A stretch of DNA of 27,021 nt from Chara braunii (GCA_003427395.1 BFEA01000005.1:8323183-8350203); one strand, 5' to 3'; numbered from the stretch's first letter, positions 1 to 10,087 are shown. Notes: generated by a model from the letters alone, not told the origin. Made by a program: numbers and translations.

Positions 1-349
1 CCCCCCCCCGGCGAGCACTGAGCAGCGAACAGCAGATCATCAACGACCGGGCTGCTATTTGCCGCCCCCCCCCCCCTCGCCGTTGGCTGCTGTTGGCTGG
101 GTACGTGGCCATCTGCCCTGCCACGTGGCAGCTGGTGCTGGAACAGAAGACCCCCCTGCTTAGGGGGCTGCTCTACAGTGGTGAGGGCCTGCTCACACAG
201 CAGACCCTAGATCTGCACATCTGCAGAACAGTTGCTGCTAGGGGCTGATCAAGATCTCAGCCCCCTTTCCCCTACAGCTGGCTTGCTGCAGTGAAGGCCA
301 AGACCCTCCTGGTCTTGGTGTACCTTGTGCCCTTGGAGACACCAAGGGC
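1..349. other. GC-rich unassigned sequence
   Basis: This stretch starts with a run of nine or more C and has a second run of 12 C at 65-76. Around 101-130 two copies of an ACGTGGC word (the core of the plant G-box) lie about 20 bases apart. I see no coding signal. It may be leader of the gypsy element downstream or older flanking DNA. Confidence 0.5.
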
Positions 350-780
350 CAGGTATCACTCCCTTATCCCCCCTTCCTCTACTAACCCACTCTCCCTACC
401 TCTCCTCTTTCTCTTACTCACCCCTTCTCTTTCCCCCCACCTTTTATCTTCCCCACCCCACCTTTCTCCCAACACCCATTCTTTTACTCTCCTTCCTTTA
501 TTTCTTTCTTTTCTTCCTCCTTCTTTTCTCTTTGCTTCTTGTTCCCTGTCCACCTTTCCCCATCCCTCCTCTCCCCCAACTACCACCACACCATTCCTCT
601 GCCTCCCACTTCATCTTTTCTCCCCCCCCACTTATTTCTTTCTTTTCTCCTTCACTTTTTCATTCCCCTTTCCCCCTACTTCGAATTATTTTTTTCTGTT
701 TTTCTTCTTCCCACCTCTCTTTTGATTTATCTTTTCTCTTTTTCAAAAATTTGAAATCTCTTCTTTCCCACCCTCTTTTC
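350..780. repeat. Polypyrimidine (C/T) tract
   Basis: About 430 bases are almost entirely C and T on the + strand, with irregular mixtures of CCC, TTT and CTT and no strict unit. The open frames across it encode only Ser/Pro/Leu/Phe low-complexity peptides and are artefacts of the composition. It lies upstream of the gypsy gag and could be part of that element's leader. Confidence 0.8.
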
Positions 781-984
781 TGATTTTCTGATTCATTTCA
801 TTTATTTTTTTATTTATTCTGAAATTTCGATTTTCTCTACGACAACCCTAAATCTGATTAGTTGTTAGTTTTTTCATCTTTTTCCCCACCCTCTTTTCTT
901 ATTTTTTGATTTATTTTATTTATTTTTATTTATTCTGAAAATTTGAATTTCTTGGCGGCAACCCTAAATCTGATAAGGTGTTAG
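764..984 (+). repeat. Tandem duplication of about 118 bp
   Basis: Two imperfect copies, 764-868 and 883-984, run in the same order: a CCCACCCTCTTTTCT start, a TTTATTTATT-rich middle, a TCTGAAA..TT block, then CAACCCTAAATCTGAT and a closing GTTAG. The offset is about 118 bp. A shortened trace of the last block (GCGGCATCCCTAGTG) recurs near 1230. Such modular repeats are common in untranslated parts of LTR elements. Confidence 0.75.
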
Positions 985-1010
985 CCTTTCTTGCTTTCGG
1001 CACACGTTTT

Positions 1011-1321
1011 GACCCCGTGGGGGTAACGAAGTGCTACCGAAATTTTCTGATTTTCTCTTACTTAGTCTATTCGGCACACTTCGACCCCATGGGGGTAACG
1101 AAATGCTACCAAAATTTTTGAAAAATCAGATACCCATTTCTCCCCACCTCCTCACACACTTATTTACTTATTTATTTATTTATTATTTCTTTATTTATTT
1201 TCTGAAACTTTTTTTTTTTTAAATTATTTGCGGCATCCCTAGTGTGCTCACCTTGGTCTCTCCTTTTCCCTTGACACATTCTTGACCCCGTGGGGGGTAG
1301 GGAAATGCTGCCGAAAATTTC
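1011..1321 (+). repeat. Three dispersed copies of a 37-bp GACCCC..GGGGG module
   Basis: Copies lie at 1011-1047, 1083-1119 and 1284-1321. Each reads GACCCC(G/A)TGGGGG, then TA(A/G)(C/G)GAA, then TGCT(A/G)CC and an A/T-rich tail. The core CCCC(G/A)TGGGG is a near or perfect palindrome (perfect in the second copy). TTTATTTATT-like AT-rich sequence separates the copies. Their function is unknown; they look like diverged tandem modules of the same leader. Confidence 0.75.
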
Positions 1322-1499
1322 AAAAAAATAAATATTGTTTCCCTTCACATCTCTTTACTTATTTCTTTACTTATTTTTATTATTTATTTATTTTCTTATT
1401 TATTTTTATTTTCTCTCGAAATCTCGCTGTTTATTTATTTTTTTTCCCGTCCCCCCCCCTTATGCTTGCTATTTTACTTTCTTGATTAGGTCACCGGTA

Positions 1500-1748
1500 C
1501 CCTACCCTAGCCACTTAAACCTCGGTTAGGGTTTTCTTAGGGGTTTTGTAGGGTTTAGGGTTCCTCAAAACCCCCCAACTTCCCCGTCCTTTTCGGGCAC
1601 CCTGGACCCGAACCACCCCTCCCCTTTTGACGGCGCCCGTGCTAGCCTTGCTAGCGCCGTTCGCCGCTTTCTACCGCGGACTTCCCCCTATGCCCTCCGC
1701 TCACGCGAACCTCTTCTAGCCCCCTCCTGTCCGGTCCGTCATCTCCCC
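1500..1748 (+). other. Region upstream of gag with telomere-like box
   Basis: Around 1520-1562 are repeated AGGG/TTT words, including two adjacent copies of the plant-type telomere motif (TAGGGTTTAGGGTT near 1548). At 1630-1660 an imperfect hairpin has outer arms ACGGCGC/GCGCCGT and inner arms GCTAG/CTAGC. The rest is C-rich and non-coding. I found neither a primer-binding site nor an LTR end here. Confidence 0.45.
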
Positions 1749-2437
1749 ATGGTCGACGGTGCGTCATACGCCATTGACACGACAATGACCACGACATCGA
1801 GCTCCACACCCGTGCTGGCGGACCAGGGCCATCAGCCCCAGGGGGATCTACACACCCTTCTCACCTCCCTCCTTCCGCCCATCCAGGCGCAACTCGCGAC
1901 CCTTGCGCCCATCCAGGAGCAACTCGCGACCCTCGCGGCCTTACAAGCGCAGGTGGCGACCCTTGCCACCGGCATGCATTAACTCCAAGATGCTGCGTGT
2001 CCGACATCTCCTAGCTCCCAGTCCGGGTCCCCCGTCCTTCGACAGGATGGCCACGGCGGAGCTTCCTCCTCCGTTGCCCCTGACCCTGCCATCTTGGTGA
2101 TTGTCCACGCCCCTAGCACGACGGCCGCCACGAGCCAGGCCCCCCCTCAGTCTACGGGCGCACCCGCCCAGATCCCGGTCACTACAGCCACGGTACAACA
2201 ACCCGCTACCATGGTCTCAGCTTTTCCGGGTGCCCCGCTTCTCCATCCCCTTCGCACGACCGCAGCGCCACCTGGCTCTCCACCCTTTGCGATGCCCCGC
2301 GCCGCTTGTGCGTCCACCCCCTCCACTCTTCCTCCTGCCACCCCTCGATCGACCTACGTTCGAGGTCTCGCGGACGAGATTGACCAGCTCCGGGCCGACC
2401 TCGCCCTCTTACGCCTTCAGCCACCCCACCCTCACAG
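1749..2437 (+). pseudogene. Gypsy gag, N-terminal part (broken)
   Basis: The frame starts with ATG at 1749. The first 77 codons end in a heptad-like stretch rich in Leu, Gln and Ala (near residues 35-75) that probably forms a coiled coil. A TAA at 1980 interrupts it. The same frame then stays open, with Pro/Ser/Thr/Ala-rich sequence and a second short coiled-coil-like segment (LADEIDQLRADLALLRLQ) just before 2415. Near 2420-2440 the sense reading moves into the frame used by the rest of gag-pol, so one frameshift lies there. Gag forms the particle shell; this N-terminal region is poorly conserved, and I place it from its position and frame continuity. Confidence 0.7.
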
Positions 2438-4009
2438 GTGGCCGCGCCTTCGGGCGCACCCCCTACCTCCTCTACCCTTCCTCCCATGCAGGCTCGCTTT
2501 CCGCGCCCTGCACCCTATACAACTCCTTCCTACCTTCTTCCTACTCTCGCGGTTGCTGCGACCTCTTCTACCGCAGCACCCTCGCAGCCTGCCGCTGTTG
2601 CCACCGCCGCTCCCCCATGCGGCCCGGGCGCACAGTCAGCTGCGCCCCTTTCTCCAGGACCTGCGCCGACNTACTNAGCCGTGGCACAGGCCTCCGCTCC
2701 TCGATCCCCTCGCCGCCAAAACGGTGGCGCACCACTCATCCGCTTGTCGGACATTGCCTTGTATGACGGTACAGGCATAAGCGTGTCTCGGTGGCTGCAG
2801 TCTGCCACCCGCACACTCCAGCTTATGGGCGCCACACCGGAGACGTGGGTGGGTCACCTCTCCACGCGCCTGCGTGGCGGTCCATTCGAGGCCTGGGAGG
2901 ATTTGTATGCCTACTCCCTTCGTGAGGGTCGGACTCCGATCTTCGTGGATTTCCAGGCGTTCCTCGAGGATCNCTTCGGAGCCCGATACGACGTGACTGA
3001 CGCCTTCGAGCGTGTCGTCACTACACGCTGGTCCGGCTCTGGTGGCGCTGCCGGCCTGGATCGCCACATCCAGGTCTTTCAGGACGCCCGCCTCGTTTGC
3101 GACATAGCGTTTCTCCCTGAGGCTGCCCTTATCGATCGTTTCTTGGCCAGCCTTCCGCTCGAGTACCACTCCGAGCTATGGCGGTACGAGTTCACATTGG
3201 CCCCACAGGCTTACGAGGCTGCCAGGGACCACCAGCGGATGCGAGCCCGTCTTCACCCCGCCTCGTCCTCCTAGCCCCAGCGCACGGGCTATGCCTCTTC
3301 CTCCTCTCACGACACTTCCAAGCGCCGTTCCCCTTTCCGCGGTCGCCCCCGCCGTTCCACGCAGCAGGGCCACCACTTCTCGCGCCGCTTCAGCGCGCTA
3401 GAGTATGGTGAGCAGGACGCTGTTGCCCCACTGTCACCTGAGGGCGACCACAACGACGACCTCGATCTCTGCAAGGCCGTCCACTATCACTTGGAGGACT
3501 CTACCCTCCCTGCAATTGAGCGCCTTCAGCTCGCACTCTCCGCCCTCTCTCGGGCACGCAGCCGCCCTGGTCACGCTGGCGCGTCGCCCTCCGAGGTCCC
3601 TCAGGAGGACCTCCCTCAGGGCTTCATCCCTCCTCGTAGTGTCCTTTCCGCTGAGGAGCGCGCGGCTATTCTGGGCCGGCGTGGGTGTTTGCGCTGCCGC
3701 TTGGACGGTCATACCTCCTCGCGGTGCCCTTACACTACCGCCCTCGACCGCCACTACGCTGACCTTTCTCGTCAGCGTCGTGCTCAGCCCCCCCCCCGGC
3801 GCCTCACGTCCCCGCGGTGCCTCCTAGCCACGGTGCAATGTACACCTGCGCCCTCCTCAGTAGTCGGCTTTCCGACATCTCCGTCAAGGTTCGCCCCTCT
3901 CACTACAGGAGCTGAGGTATCGCAGGACTCGACAGAGTGTACTCAGCTCTCTGTTGGAGTACCATCTGCGCCTCCGCAGACCACTGTCTCCCCTCCTTCC
4001 CCGCCATGA
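2438..4009 (+). pseudogene. Gypsy gag, capsid and zinc knuckle (broken)
   Basis: A Pro/Ala-rich linker (which includes N bases at 2671 and 2676) leads into the capsid-like retrotransposon gag domain at about 2740-3250. That domain has the expected spaced aromatic residues, for example GGPFEAWEDL and FQAFLED. A TAG at 3272 breaks the frame, which continues in register through a basic Arg/Ser segment. A CCHC zinc knuckle, Cys-X2-Cys-X4-His-X4-Cys, lies at 3686-3727; it would bind the element's RNA during packaging. A TGA at 4007 and another at 4022 separate gag from protease without a change of frame. The whole gag-pol was therefore probably one long frame. Confidence 0.85.
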
Positions 4010-4075
4010 CTACTGACGCGTTGAGCCATTCGCTCAGGCCGTTGTAGCAAGCAGCTCGCTACTCGCGATGACGTT

Positions 4076-5011
4076 GTGTCCTCTCTTCTGGACTTGAGCA
4101 TGCTCCAGGCTCGTCAGAAGCGACTCACTCTCCATATCGCAGCCCTGCGTCGCCTTCTCACCATCCTCCCTGATCGCACCCTCTTGATCATCCCAGTACG
4201 ATTGGGGACCTCCGCGAGGGTGTACTCAGCGCTGTGGGATTCCGGTTCTCAGGGCGACTTCATTCACCCACGCGTGTTGAAAGAAGCCCGCTTATCCACG
4301 ACAGGGTCTCCAACTCCCATCTCCGTTACCCTAGGGGATGACAAGACCCAGCGCTTCTTCGATCAGACAGTCACCGACCTCCCTTTCTTCCTCACTCTCG
4401 AGCTGACTGATCATTCCCCGGCGTCTAGCCGCCACCGCTCCTCTGCACATTTCGATGTGATGGAGACGGGGTACGACTTCATTCTCGGCACTCCGTGGTC
4501 TTGTCGGTTCTGCAGCACCGAGGCCGATTGGACGACCAACACTCTCGTTCTCAAAACGAAGTGTGGACAGATGTATCGCGTACCTTTCATAGGTACCACT
4601 GCGACATCACGCCCCGATCCTCCTCCCCCGGAGCCTTCAATGCCCACACCATCTCCCTCTATCACAGTCACCTCGCCTCGACAGTTCGCTCACTTCATTC
4701 GACAGGACAACGTCACCTTCTTTATGGTGGACGTGACGGATCTCTTACACTATGATCCACCCTGTCCCGACGCCGAGCTCATCCCTCTGGAGCCAGATCC
4801 TCCCTCTATCTCCATGACTCCCAACTCTACTTCTGTCCCTCCGCCGTCCGTTGAGTCCACCCCGCTGTCGCGCGCTGACGCTGACGCTGAGGAACTCGCA
4901 CGATATACGGCTGACCTGGAGCCCGTAGTTCGTAACCTCGTCCGAGAGTACCACGACGTTTTCCCATCGTCGTTCTCGTATGCCGACATCCCACCGATGC
5001 GTGACGTCTAG
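4076..5011 (+). pseudogene. Gypsy aspartic protease and linker to RT (broken)
   Basis: The catalytic Asp-Ser-Gly signature occurs as LWDSGSQGDFIHP at about 4231-4270. The second hydrophobic motif, DFILGTPW, lies near 4477-4500. This layout matches retropepsin-type proteases of plant chromoviruses, which act as dimers to cut the Gag-Pol polyprotein. After the domain comes a Pro/Ser/Thr-rich linker (about 4610-4870), then an acidic helix and the PPMRDV segment that normally precedes RT. A TAG at 5009 interrupts the frame, and the sense sequence continues directly into RT. I set the start at the first long open stretch after the double stop; the true polyprotein has no start codon here. Confidence 0.85.
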
Positions 5012-5026
5012 CACTCCATTCAACTT

Positions 5027-7876
5027 GTGCCTGACTATCGTATTCACCACCAGGCACCCTACAGACTCTCGATCCCCGAGGCCACCGAACTCAAGCGTCA
5101 GCTTGAGGAGCTCCTGAGACTGGGTTTCATTAAACCCAGCAACTCCCCCGGGGGTGCACCCGTCCTCTTTGCTCGCAAAGCGGATGGAACTCTCCGTCTC
5201 TGCATCGACTATCGCGGTCTCAACCGCTACACGGTTAAGAACATCTACCCCATGCCTCGTTCCGATGGGTTGTTCGACCACCAAGCAGGCAACCGCTTCT
5301 TTACGAAGATTGATCTTCGTAGCGGTTACCATCAGATCCACGTCGCTGCAGCCGACCAGCCGAAAACCGTGTTCCGATCGCGATTCGGCCACTACGAGTT
5401 CACGGTGATGCCATTCGGCCTCACCAATGCACCCGCTACCTTTCAGAGGGCGATGAACGACATCTTCAGGGACAACCTGGAGCAGTACGTTCTCGTCTAC
5501 CTCGACGATATCCTGGTCTACAGTCGTACCCTTGAGGAGCACCTCAGACACCTCCGCGACGTCCTTGACCGCTTGCACAGACAGGGCTTCTACGCCAAGT
5601 TGAGCAAGTGCCGATTTGCCCAGCACAAAGTGGATTTCTTAGGACACTACGTGTCTGACCAGGGTCTCCACATGGACGACGCGAAGATCACTGCTGTTGC
5701 AGAGTGGCCCGCCCCCACATCTGCCAAGCAGCTTTGCAGCTTCCTAGGCCTGACCAGCTACTATAGTAACTTAATCCGGGGATACGCTAGGTATTCCTAC
5801 GTCCTTACCTCCACCCTCCTCCGGAAGAACCCACCCTGGGCTTGGACACCCCTCCACGAGGACGCCTTCCGCGCCCTCAAGAAGGCGGTGACATGCGCAC
5901 CGGTTCTTCACGTACCCGATTTTGATCGCCCTTTTATCCTTACCACCGATGCGTTAGACTTTGCTATAGGAGCAGTGCTTTCTCAGGTCTTCCGCTCCTC
6001 TCCTGATTCCTCTCATCCTCGTATCCCTCGCTTCCCACCACCTACCCCTACCACTGCTTCCCGACTGACGCCTACTCGTCCAGCTACTCACGAGCCTTCT
6101 ATTGACTATTCTCCTACCATCGCCGAGGACGGCACTGTCGAGTCTCGCTCAGGTGATTGTCCGATAGCCTTATACTCCCGTCAGCTCCTGCCCGCCGAGA
6201 TAAACTACACTTCTGATGAACGTGAGGTTCTCGCAGTAGTTTATGCCGCTCGGCACTGGCGTCACTACCTGCACGGGGCACCATTCACGGTGCGCACGGA
6301 CAACTCTGTTGTCCAGGCTTTTCTAACAAAGTCGAATATCACTCCTCGACAGGCTCGCTGGTGGCACGACCTATCCGATTTTAGTTTCACCACTGAGCAC
6401 ATCAAGGGTGAGACTAATCGGGTCGCAGATGCCTTATTCCGGCGCCCTGACCACGACCAGGAGCACATTCAACTCTCTTCCATCTCGGTCACCACTGTCC
6501 ACCACTCGGCGATCGACGAGTTTCGCACTCAGTACCGCCACTGCCCCGACTATCGCGACATCCACGCGACCCTTCGGAGTGGCAAGACCGTCCCGAACTA
6601 CTTTCTCGGGGAAAAAGGTCTTGCGTACTGGCACGGTTCACAGGGCACCAGAGAGCCCCGTATTCGCGTTCCCTCCACTGGACAGCTACGTGTCCGCGCA
6701 GTAGCAGAGTTTCATGACCAGGCAGCCGCCGATCATATGGGCTTCCACAAAACGTTGGCTCGTTTGAGCCGCCTGTACGTCTGGCCGAAGCGCAAGGACT
6801 TTGTGAAGGATTACGCTGCAGAGTGTCCCACCTGTCAAGAGGTGAACAGTGCGAACCACCTACCTTATGGTTTGCTCCAGCCTCTTCCTATCCCTGAGGG
6901 TCGTTGGCAGTCCATCTCGATGGACTTTATTGGTCCCCTTCGTCCTCTGACCCCTCGTGGTCATGATGCTATCCTGGTCGTCGTCGACCGCTTCACGAAG
7001 CGTGCACGCTTTGTTCCGTGCCGCTATGCCATCAGTGCACGTGAGGTCGCCGACATCGTGTTTGACCGAGTCGTGCGTGACCACGACTTACCTCTGAGCA
7101 TCATATCTGACCGTGACCCGCGCTTTACCAGCCGATTCTGGCGACGGCTCCACGAGGTGTACGACACTCAGCTCCGCTTCTCCTCGTCTTACCATCCTCA
7201 GACTGATGGTCAAACCGAGATCACGAACAGGACTCTCGAAGATATTCTCCGAAAGATTGTTCGTGACGACCAGCAGTGGGATCTCCATCTTGCCTACGCG
7301 CAGATAGCCTACAACCACGCCGTCTCGCCAGCCACGGGGATGTCGCCTTACTATTGCGACCTCGGCTATCACTCGCGTCTTCCCGAGGACTTCCTTCGAC
7401 CGTCCCAGATGCACCCCGACACGAGTTGTCTCGCGCTGGATGATTGCTTTGCACACATGACGTCGATTATGAAGACNGCACATGAGCACATAGCCGCTTT
7501 CCAGACTCGCATGGCAGCACGTGCGAACCGATCGAGGATAGATCACCCATTCAAGGTCGGTGATGATGTGCTTATCGACGCCCGCCACTTACAGCTCGAA
7601 GCAGACACACTTCGGAAGTTTCGGCGTCGCTTCTTTGGCCCATACCGCATCCTCCAGGCCGTCGGTTCTGATACGGCATCTAGCCCGGTCAGCTTTCGTG
7701 TGAAGTTGCCCGACTACCTACGCCAGGCTCGTGTGCATGATGTCTACCGCGTCTCGTTACTGCGTCCTTACCGCAGACCGTCTGAGCGTTTCGCTGGACG
7801 ACCATACGAGCGCCCTCCACCCATCATGGTGGACGACCACGAGGAGTTCCTCGTTTCAGACATTATTGGTCGTTGA
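5027..7876 (+). pseudogene. Gypsy pol: reverse transcriptase, RNase H, integrase
   Basis: About 949 codons are open. RT: the YRGLN block near 5210 and the catalytic YLDD at 5498-5509 (residues 158-161). RNase H: Asp308, Glu400, Asp425 and Asp468 are all present, but a 56-residue Ser/Pro/Thr-rich insert (5993-6160) separates the first two. Integrase: zinc site His570, His574, Cys600, Cys603; catalytic Asp633, Asp695 and Glu731, giving the DD35E spacing; then a GPY motif at 7637-7645. These enzymes copy the RNA and insert the DNA. One N lies at 7477. Some conserved positions are changed: the W of the usual SPWGAP is G near 5150, and the S of VADALSRR is F near 6437. The frame ends in a premature TGA at 7874, just before the chromodomain. 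Confidence 0.95.
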
Positions 7877-8182
7877 GTCACCGACGACAACCCTCCCCAC
7901 GTCGAGTATCTCGTACGTTGGAAGGGTTACCCTGATGAGGAGGCTACCTGGGAGCCCCTCGAGCACTTGCAGCACGCTCGCATGTTGGTGCGTGCTTATG
8001 ACCGTGCTCGACGTGTTGGGTTCACTGCTCCTCCTCAGCCCACTGACCCTCCTCCTTCTCCCCCGGCTGATGAGACTGCTGAAGTCGAGCCTGCTCCATT
8101 TGAGGCAGACCTTCAGCAGTAGTCGGATGCTTCTGAGCGTCCACAGCGCACTCGTCGTCGTCCTGCTCGATACGACAACTGA
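7877..8182 (+). pseudogene. Gypsy pol C-terminal chromodomain and basic tail
   Basis: Directly after the TGA at 7874 the same frame gives a chromodomain. Its core EYLVRWKGYPDEEATWEPL lies at 7904-7960, with the aromatic and acidic residues typical of the fold. An amphipathic helix with several Arg follows, then a Pro/acidic linker. A TAG at 8120 interrupts the end. The last part is Arg-rich (about 8141-8179) and closes with TGA at 8180-8182. In chromoviruses this domain is the end of integrase and directs insertion to particular chromatin. Because of the upstream stop it would not be translated as part of pol. Confidence 0.88.
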
Positions 8183-8890
8183 CTCTGACTTACCTTCCCA
8201 CGTCCTTGACTTCTCAGTACTCCACCACTCCAGTTTTGCTACTTCGGCTCGTCGGCGTTGCGGCTCTTCCTCGACGATATTCCGAACTTCTTATCGTGGA
8301 CGTCATCGGCAGCTTCATGGACTTCGTCACGATCAGCTCTGCCTACTTCAGACGTCGCCACTCTCTTGCCACTTTACCCTGTACAGTACCCTGCTTGTGT
8401 CGCATGATGGTCTCCCTCTAGCCGGGTTCCTCTGAGTTGGGCTCTCCCTTGGTATACGCATAGGCATCGGGACCGTAGTGTTGCCCTGGCTTCCCATCTT
8501 ACGGATCTAGCTCCGACTTTTCTCACTTTAAGAGTCATTTGCATGATTCCCTTACCCATCATCTTTCTACCCTTCGCTGGCCCTCACGCCCTAGTTAGGT
8601 AGCACCGCATGCTTCATCTAGGTGCGCCCAGTATACAAGGCTCCCTTGTTCTCGAGCATTACCCGCCCTGATGGTCTATCTGTTAGGGTCATTGGTTCTG
8701 TTCGCTCCCAGTTCCCTACTCTCATGGAGCCTGATGACATGTGTTTTCCCCTGTCACTATGTGTGGATGCCCTTAGGAGTTTTCGACCCTTAGGCTGCAT
8801 TCGCCACCCTCAGAGACCATCCCACCNTTTGGTNTGCGACACNCTTCTCATGTGACATATGGTTGTCTTGTTGATTGCTTTGTTGCTCTC

Positions 8891-9028
8891 AGACTGAGGC
8901 TACTGCCTCCGACATTTCTAGGATTTAGCTGTTCTGCTTTTGTTGTTCTGCTTTTGCTGTTCTTAGGACTTATACACTAGTCAGTTGTTACCAGACTGAG
9001 GCTAGTGCCTCCAACATTCTAGGATCTA
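8891..9028 (+). repeat. Two copies of a 36-bp AGACTGAGGCTA repeat
   Basis: Copies at 8891-8926 and 8993-9028 share AGACTGAGGCTA, TGCCTCC and the CATTCTAGGAT end with few differences. TTGTTCTGCTTTTG-like sequence separates them. Both lie in the gypsy 3' untranslated region. Confidence 0.75.
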
Positions 9029-9043
9029 GTTGTCACTACTTTN

Positions 9044-9114
9044 TGCTTTCCTATGACATGTATGCTAGTTAGTTGCTTTTGCTTTCCTAGGACATGTATG
9101 TTAGTTAGTTGCTT
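9044..9114 (+). repeat. Tandem 36-bp minisatellite, two copies
   Basis: TGCTTTCCTA(T/G)GACATGTATG(C/T)TAGTTAGTTGCTT occurs at 9044-9077 and again at 9080-9114, a period of 36. The next bases (CTGCTTTCACTTAGG) look like the start of a third, degraded copy. Confidence 0.8.
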
Positions 9115-9306
9115 CTGCTTTCACTTAGGCTGTTAGCTGTGACATTGCTGTTTTTTGACATTTTATATCCTAGGTTGCATCGCATGGACTCAACATGAAG
9201 CTTGCTCCGCATCCTAGACTACTCAGGTTTTCTTTTCTTTGGTAGAGATCTGCTTCTTGGCGGAAGCATGTTTGTATCTAGGCGATCCATCACAGGCCGA
9301 GGATCG

Positions 9307-9615
9307 TGTAGCGGACCTCGGGTTGGCCTGTGAGACCAGCCCCTTGGCCTGTTTTCACAGGCCTGTGTTGTATTCGGGGTAGGCCAGTCCAGGCCGGTAC
9401 CTCTGTCGGTACAAGCCAGTCCTGTCCAGTCCCGTTAGCCTGCTGGGTATACCCTAGCCATTGTCTGTTTTCAGTCTCATTCTTCACTTGCACATTTTGG
9501 AGTACGTGCGTTGGAGTCTTGCGTGGGGAGCTGCGTTGTGCCATCTCGCTCCCCCTTCTTCCTTCATCTCCATCTCTGTCACTAACGGAGCACCACACCT
9601 GGTGGGTCCGCTACA
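9307..9615 (+). repeat. Gypsy 3' LTR
   Basis: The segment begins TGTAGCGGACC and ends GGTCCGCTACA, an exact 11-bp terminal inverted repeat with the TG...CA ends of an LTR. Its length, 309 bp, is normal for chromoviruses. It lies about 1.1 kb after pol, where the 3' LTR should be. The bases on its two sides (GATCG before, GCAAA after) do not match, which fits a 3' LTR with its element on the left better than a solo LTR. A TATACC word near 9448 could serve as a TATA box. Confidence 0.82.
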
Positions 9616-10087
9616 GCAAATGATTGTCCGATGAGAATTTCGAAAAAAAATAAAATACAGCAAATATTCGAAATTACTCAGATGAGAGTACGCACAATTG
9701 GAGAATGATAACTGCAAGAGGGATTTCCAGTACCGTTTTTTTTTTATAATGAATTTTGGAAAAAAACACATTCCGAATTTTCCAAATATCGGGGAATTGC
9801 AAAAGGAAATCGAAATTTTCGAAAAGAAAGATATTCCAGATTTCCAACAACGAAATTTCGAATTTTCAGAAGAAAAACGAAAACGAAAATTTTAGATGAG
9901 TGATTTTCAAGAACAGAAATAGCGAGAAAACAAAAAAACTTTGATTTTCAGCAGTGAGGTTAAAATCGTGATTTTGGGGACTAACTAGTGTGCTCTAATC
10001 AATCAATCAAGACTAATCAGCTACCTAGTCCTCACACACGTGTCAGATAAGGTTGTCCTAATTCACGTGCTGTGTTCCGATACCAAT
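9616..10087 (-). other. Remaining interior of a minus-strand LTR element
   Basis: This AT-rich stretch lies between the gypsy 3' LTR and the primer-binding site of the next LTR. It has many short GAAATTTCGAA-like words at 9625-9900. If the LTR at 10088-11389 is read on the minus strand, this is the start of its untranslated leader, cut off at or before 9616. I see no gag or other coding sequence. The first five bases (GCAAA) may belong to the gypsy target-site duplication. Confidence 0.45.
10074..10085 (-). other. Primer-binding site, initiator-Met tRNA type
   Basis: On the minus strand these bases read TGGTATCGGAAC, matching the plant initiator-Met tRNA site TGGTATCAGAGC at 10 of 12 positions. 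The site lies two bases inside the LTR end, the normal spacing. It fixes the element as minus strand and 10088-11389 as its 5' LTR. Confidence 0.65.

Larger units (their letters stand above)
8183..9306 (+). other. Gypsy 3' untranslated region
   Basis: No coding sequence is visible between the end of pol and the 3' LTR. The region has N bases at 8827, 8834, 8843 and 9043, and small minisatellites at 8891-9114. Just before the LTR, the 13 bases at 9294-9306 are moderately purine-rich (AGGCCGAGGATCG) and sit where a polypurine tract is expected, but they are a weak match. Confidence 0.7.
1749..9615 (+). mobile_element. Ty3/gypsy chromovirus, coding region to 3' LTR
   Basis: The order gag - protease - RT - RNase H - integrase - chromodomain on one strand defines a Ty3/gypsy chromovirus. 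A 3' untranslated region (8183-9306) and a 3' LTR (9307-9615) follow. From 2438 to 8182 a single frame is kept, interrupted only by stops at 3272, 4007, 4022, 5009, 7874 and 8120. The first part of gag lies in another frame (1749 to about 2430) and has one stop at 1980. No copy of the LTR is recognisable upstream in the window, so the 5' end is either outside it or lost. Eight N bases all fall inside this element. It is dead as it stands, although its catalytic residues survive. Confidence 0.93.

Noticed and set aside
291-783. Overlapping Pro/Ser/Leu/Phe-rich frames
   Set aside because: These are translations of a pyrimidine tract in three frames with the same composition in each, so they are not genes.
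4745-5626. 293-codon open frame on the minus strand
   Set aside because: It is antisense to the protease linker and RT of the gypsy element, whose motifs are unmistakable on the + strand; it has no motif of its own.
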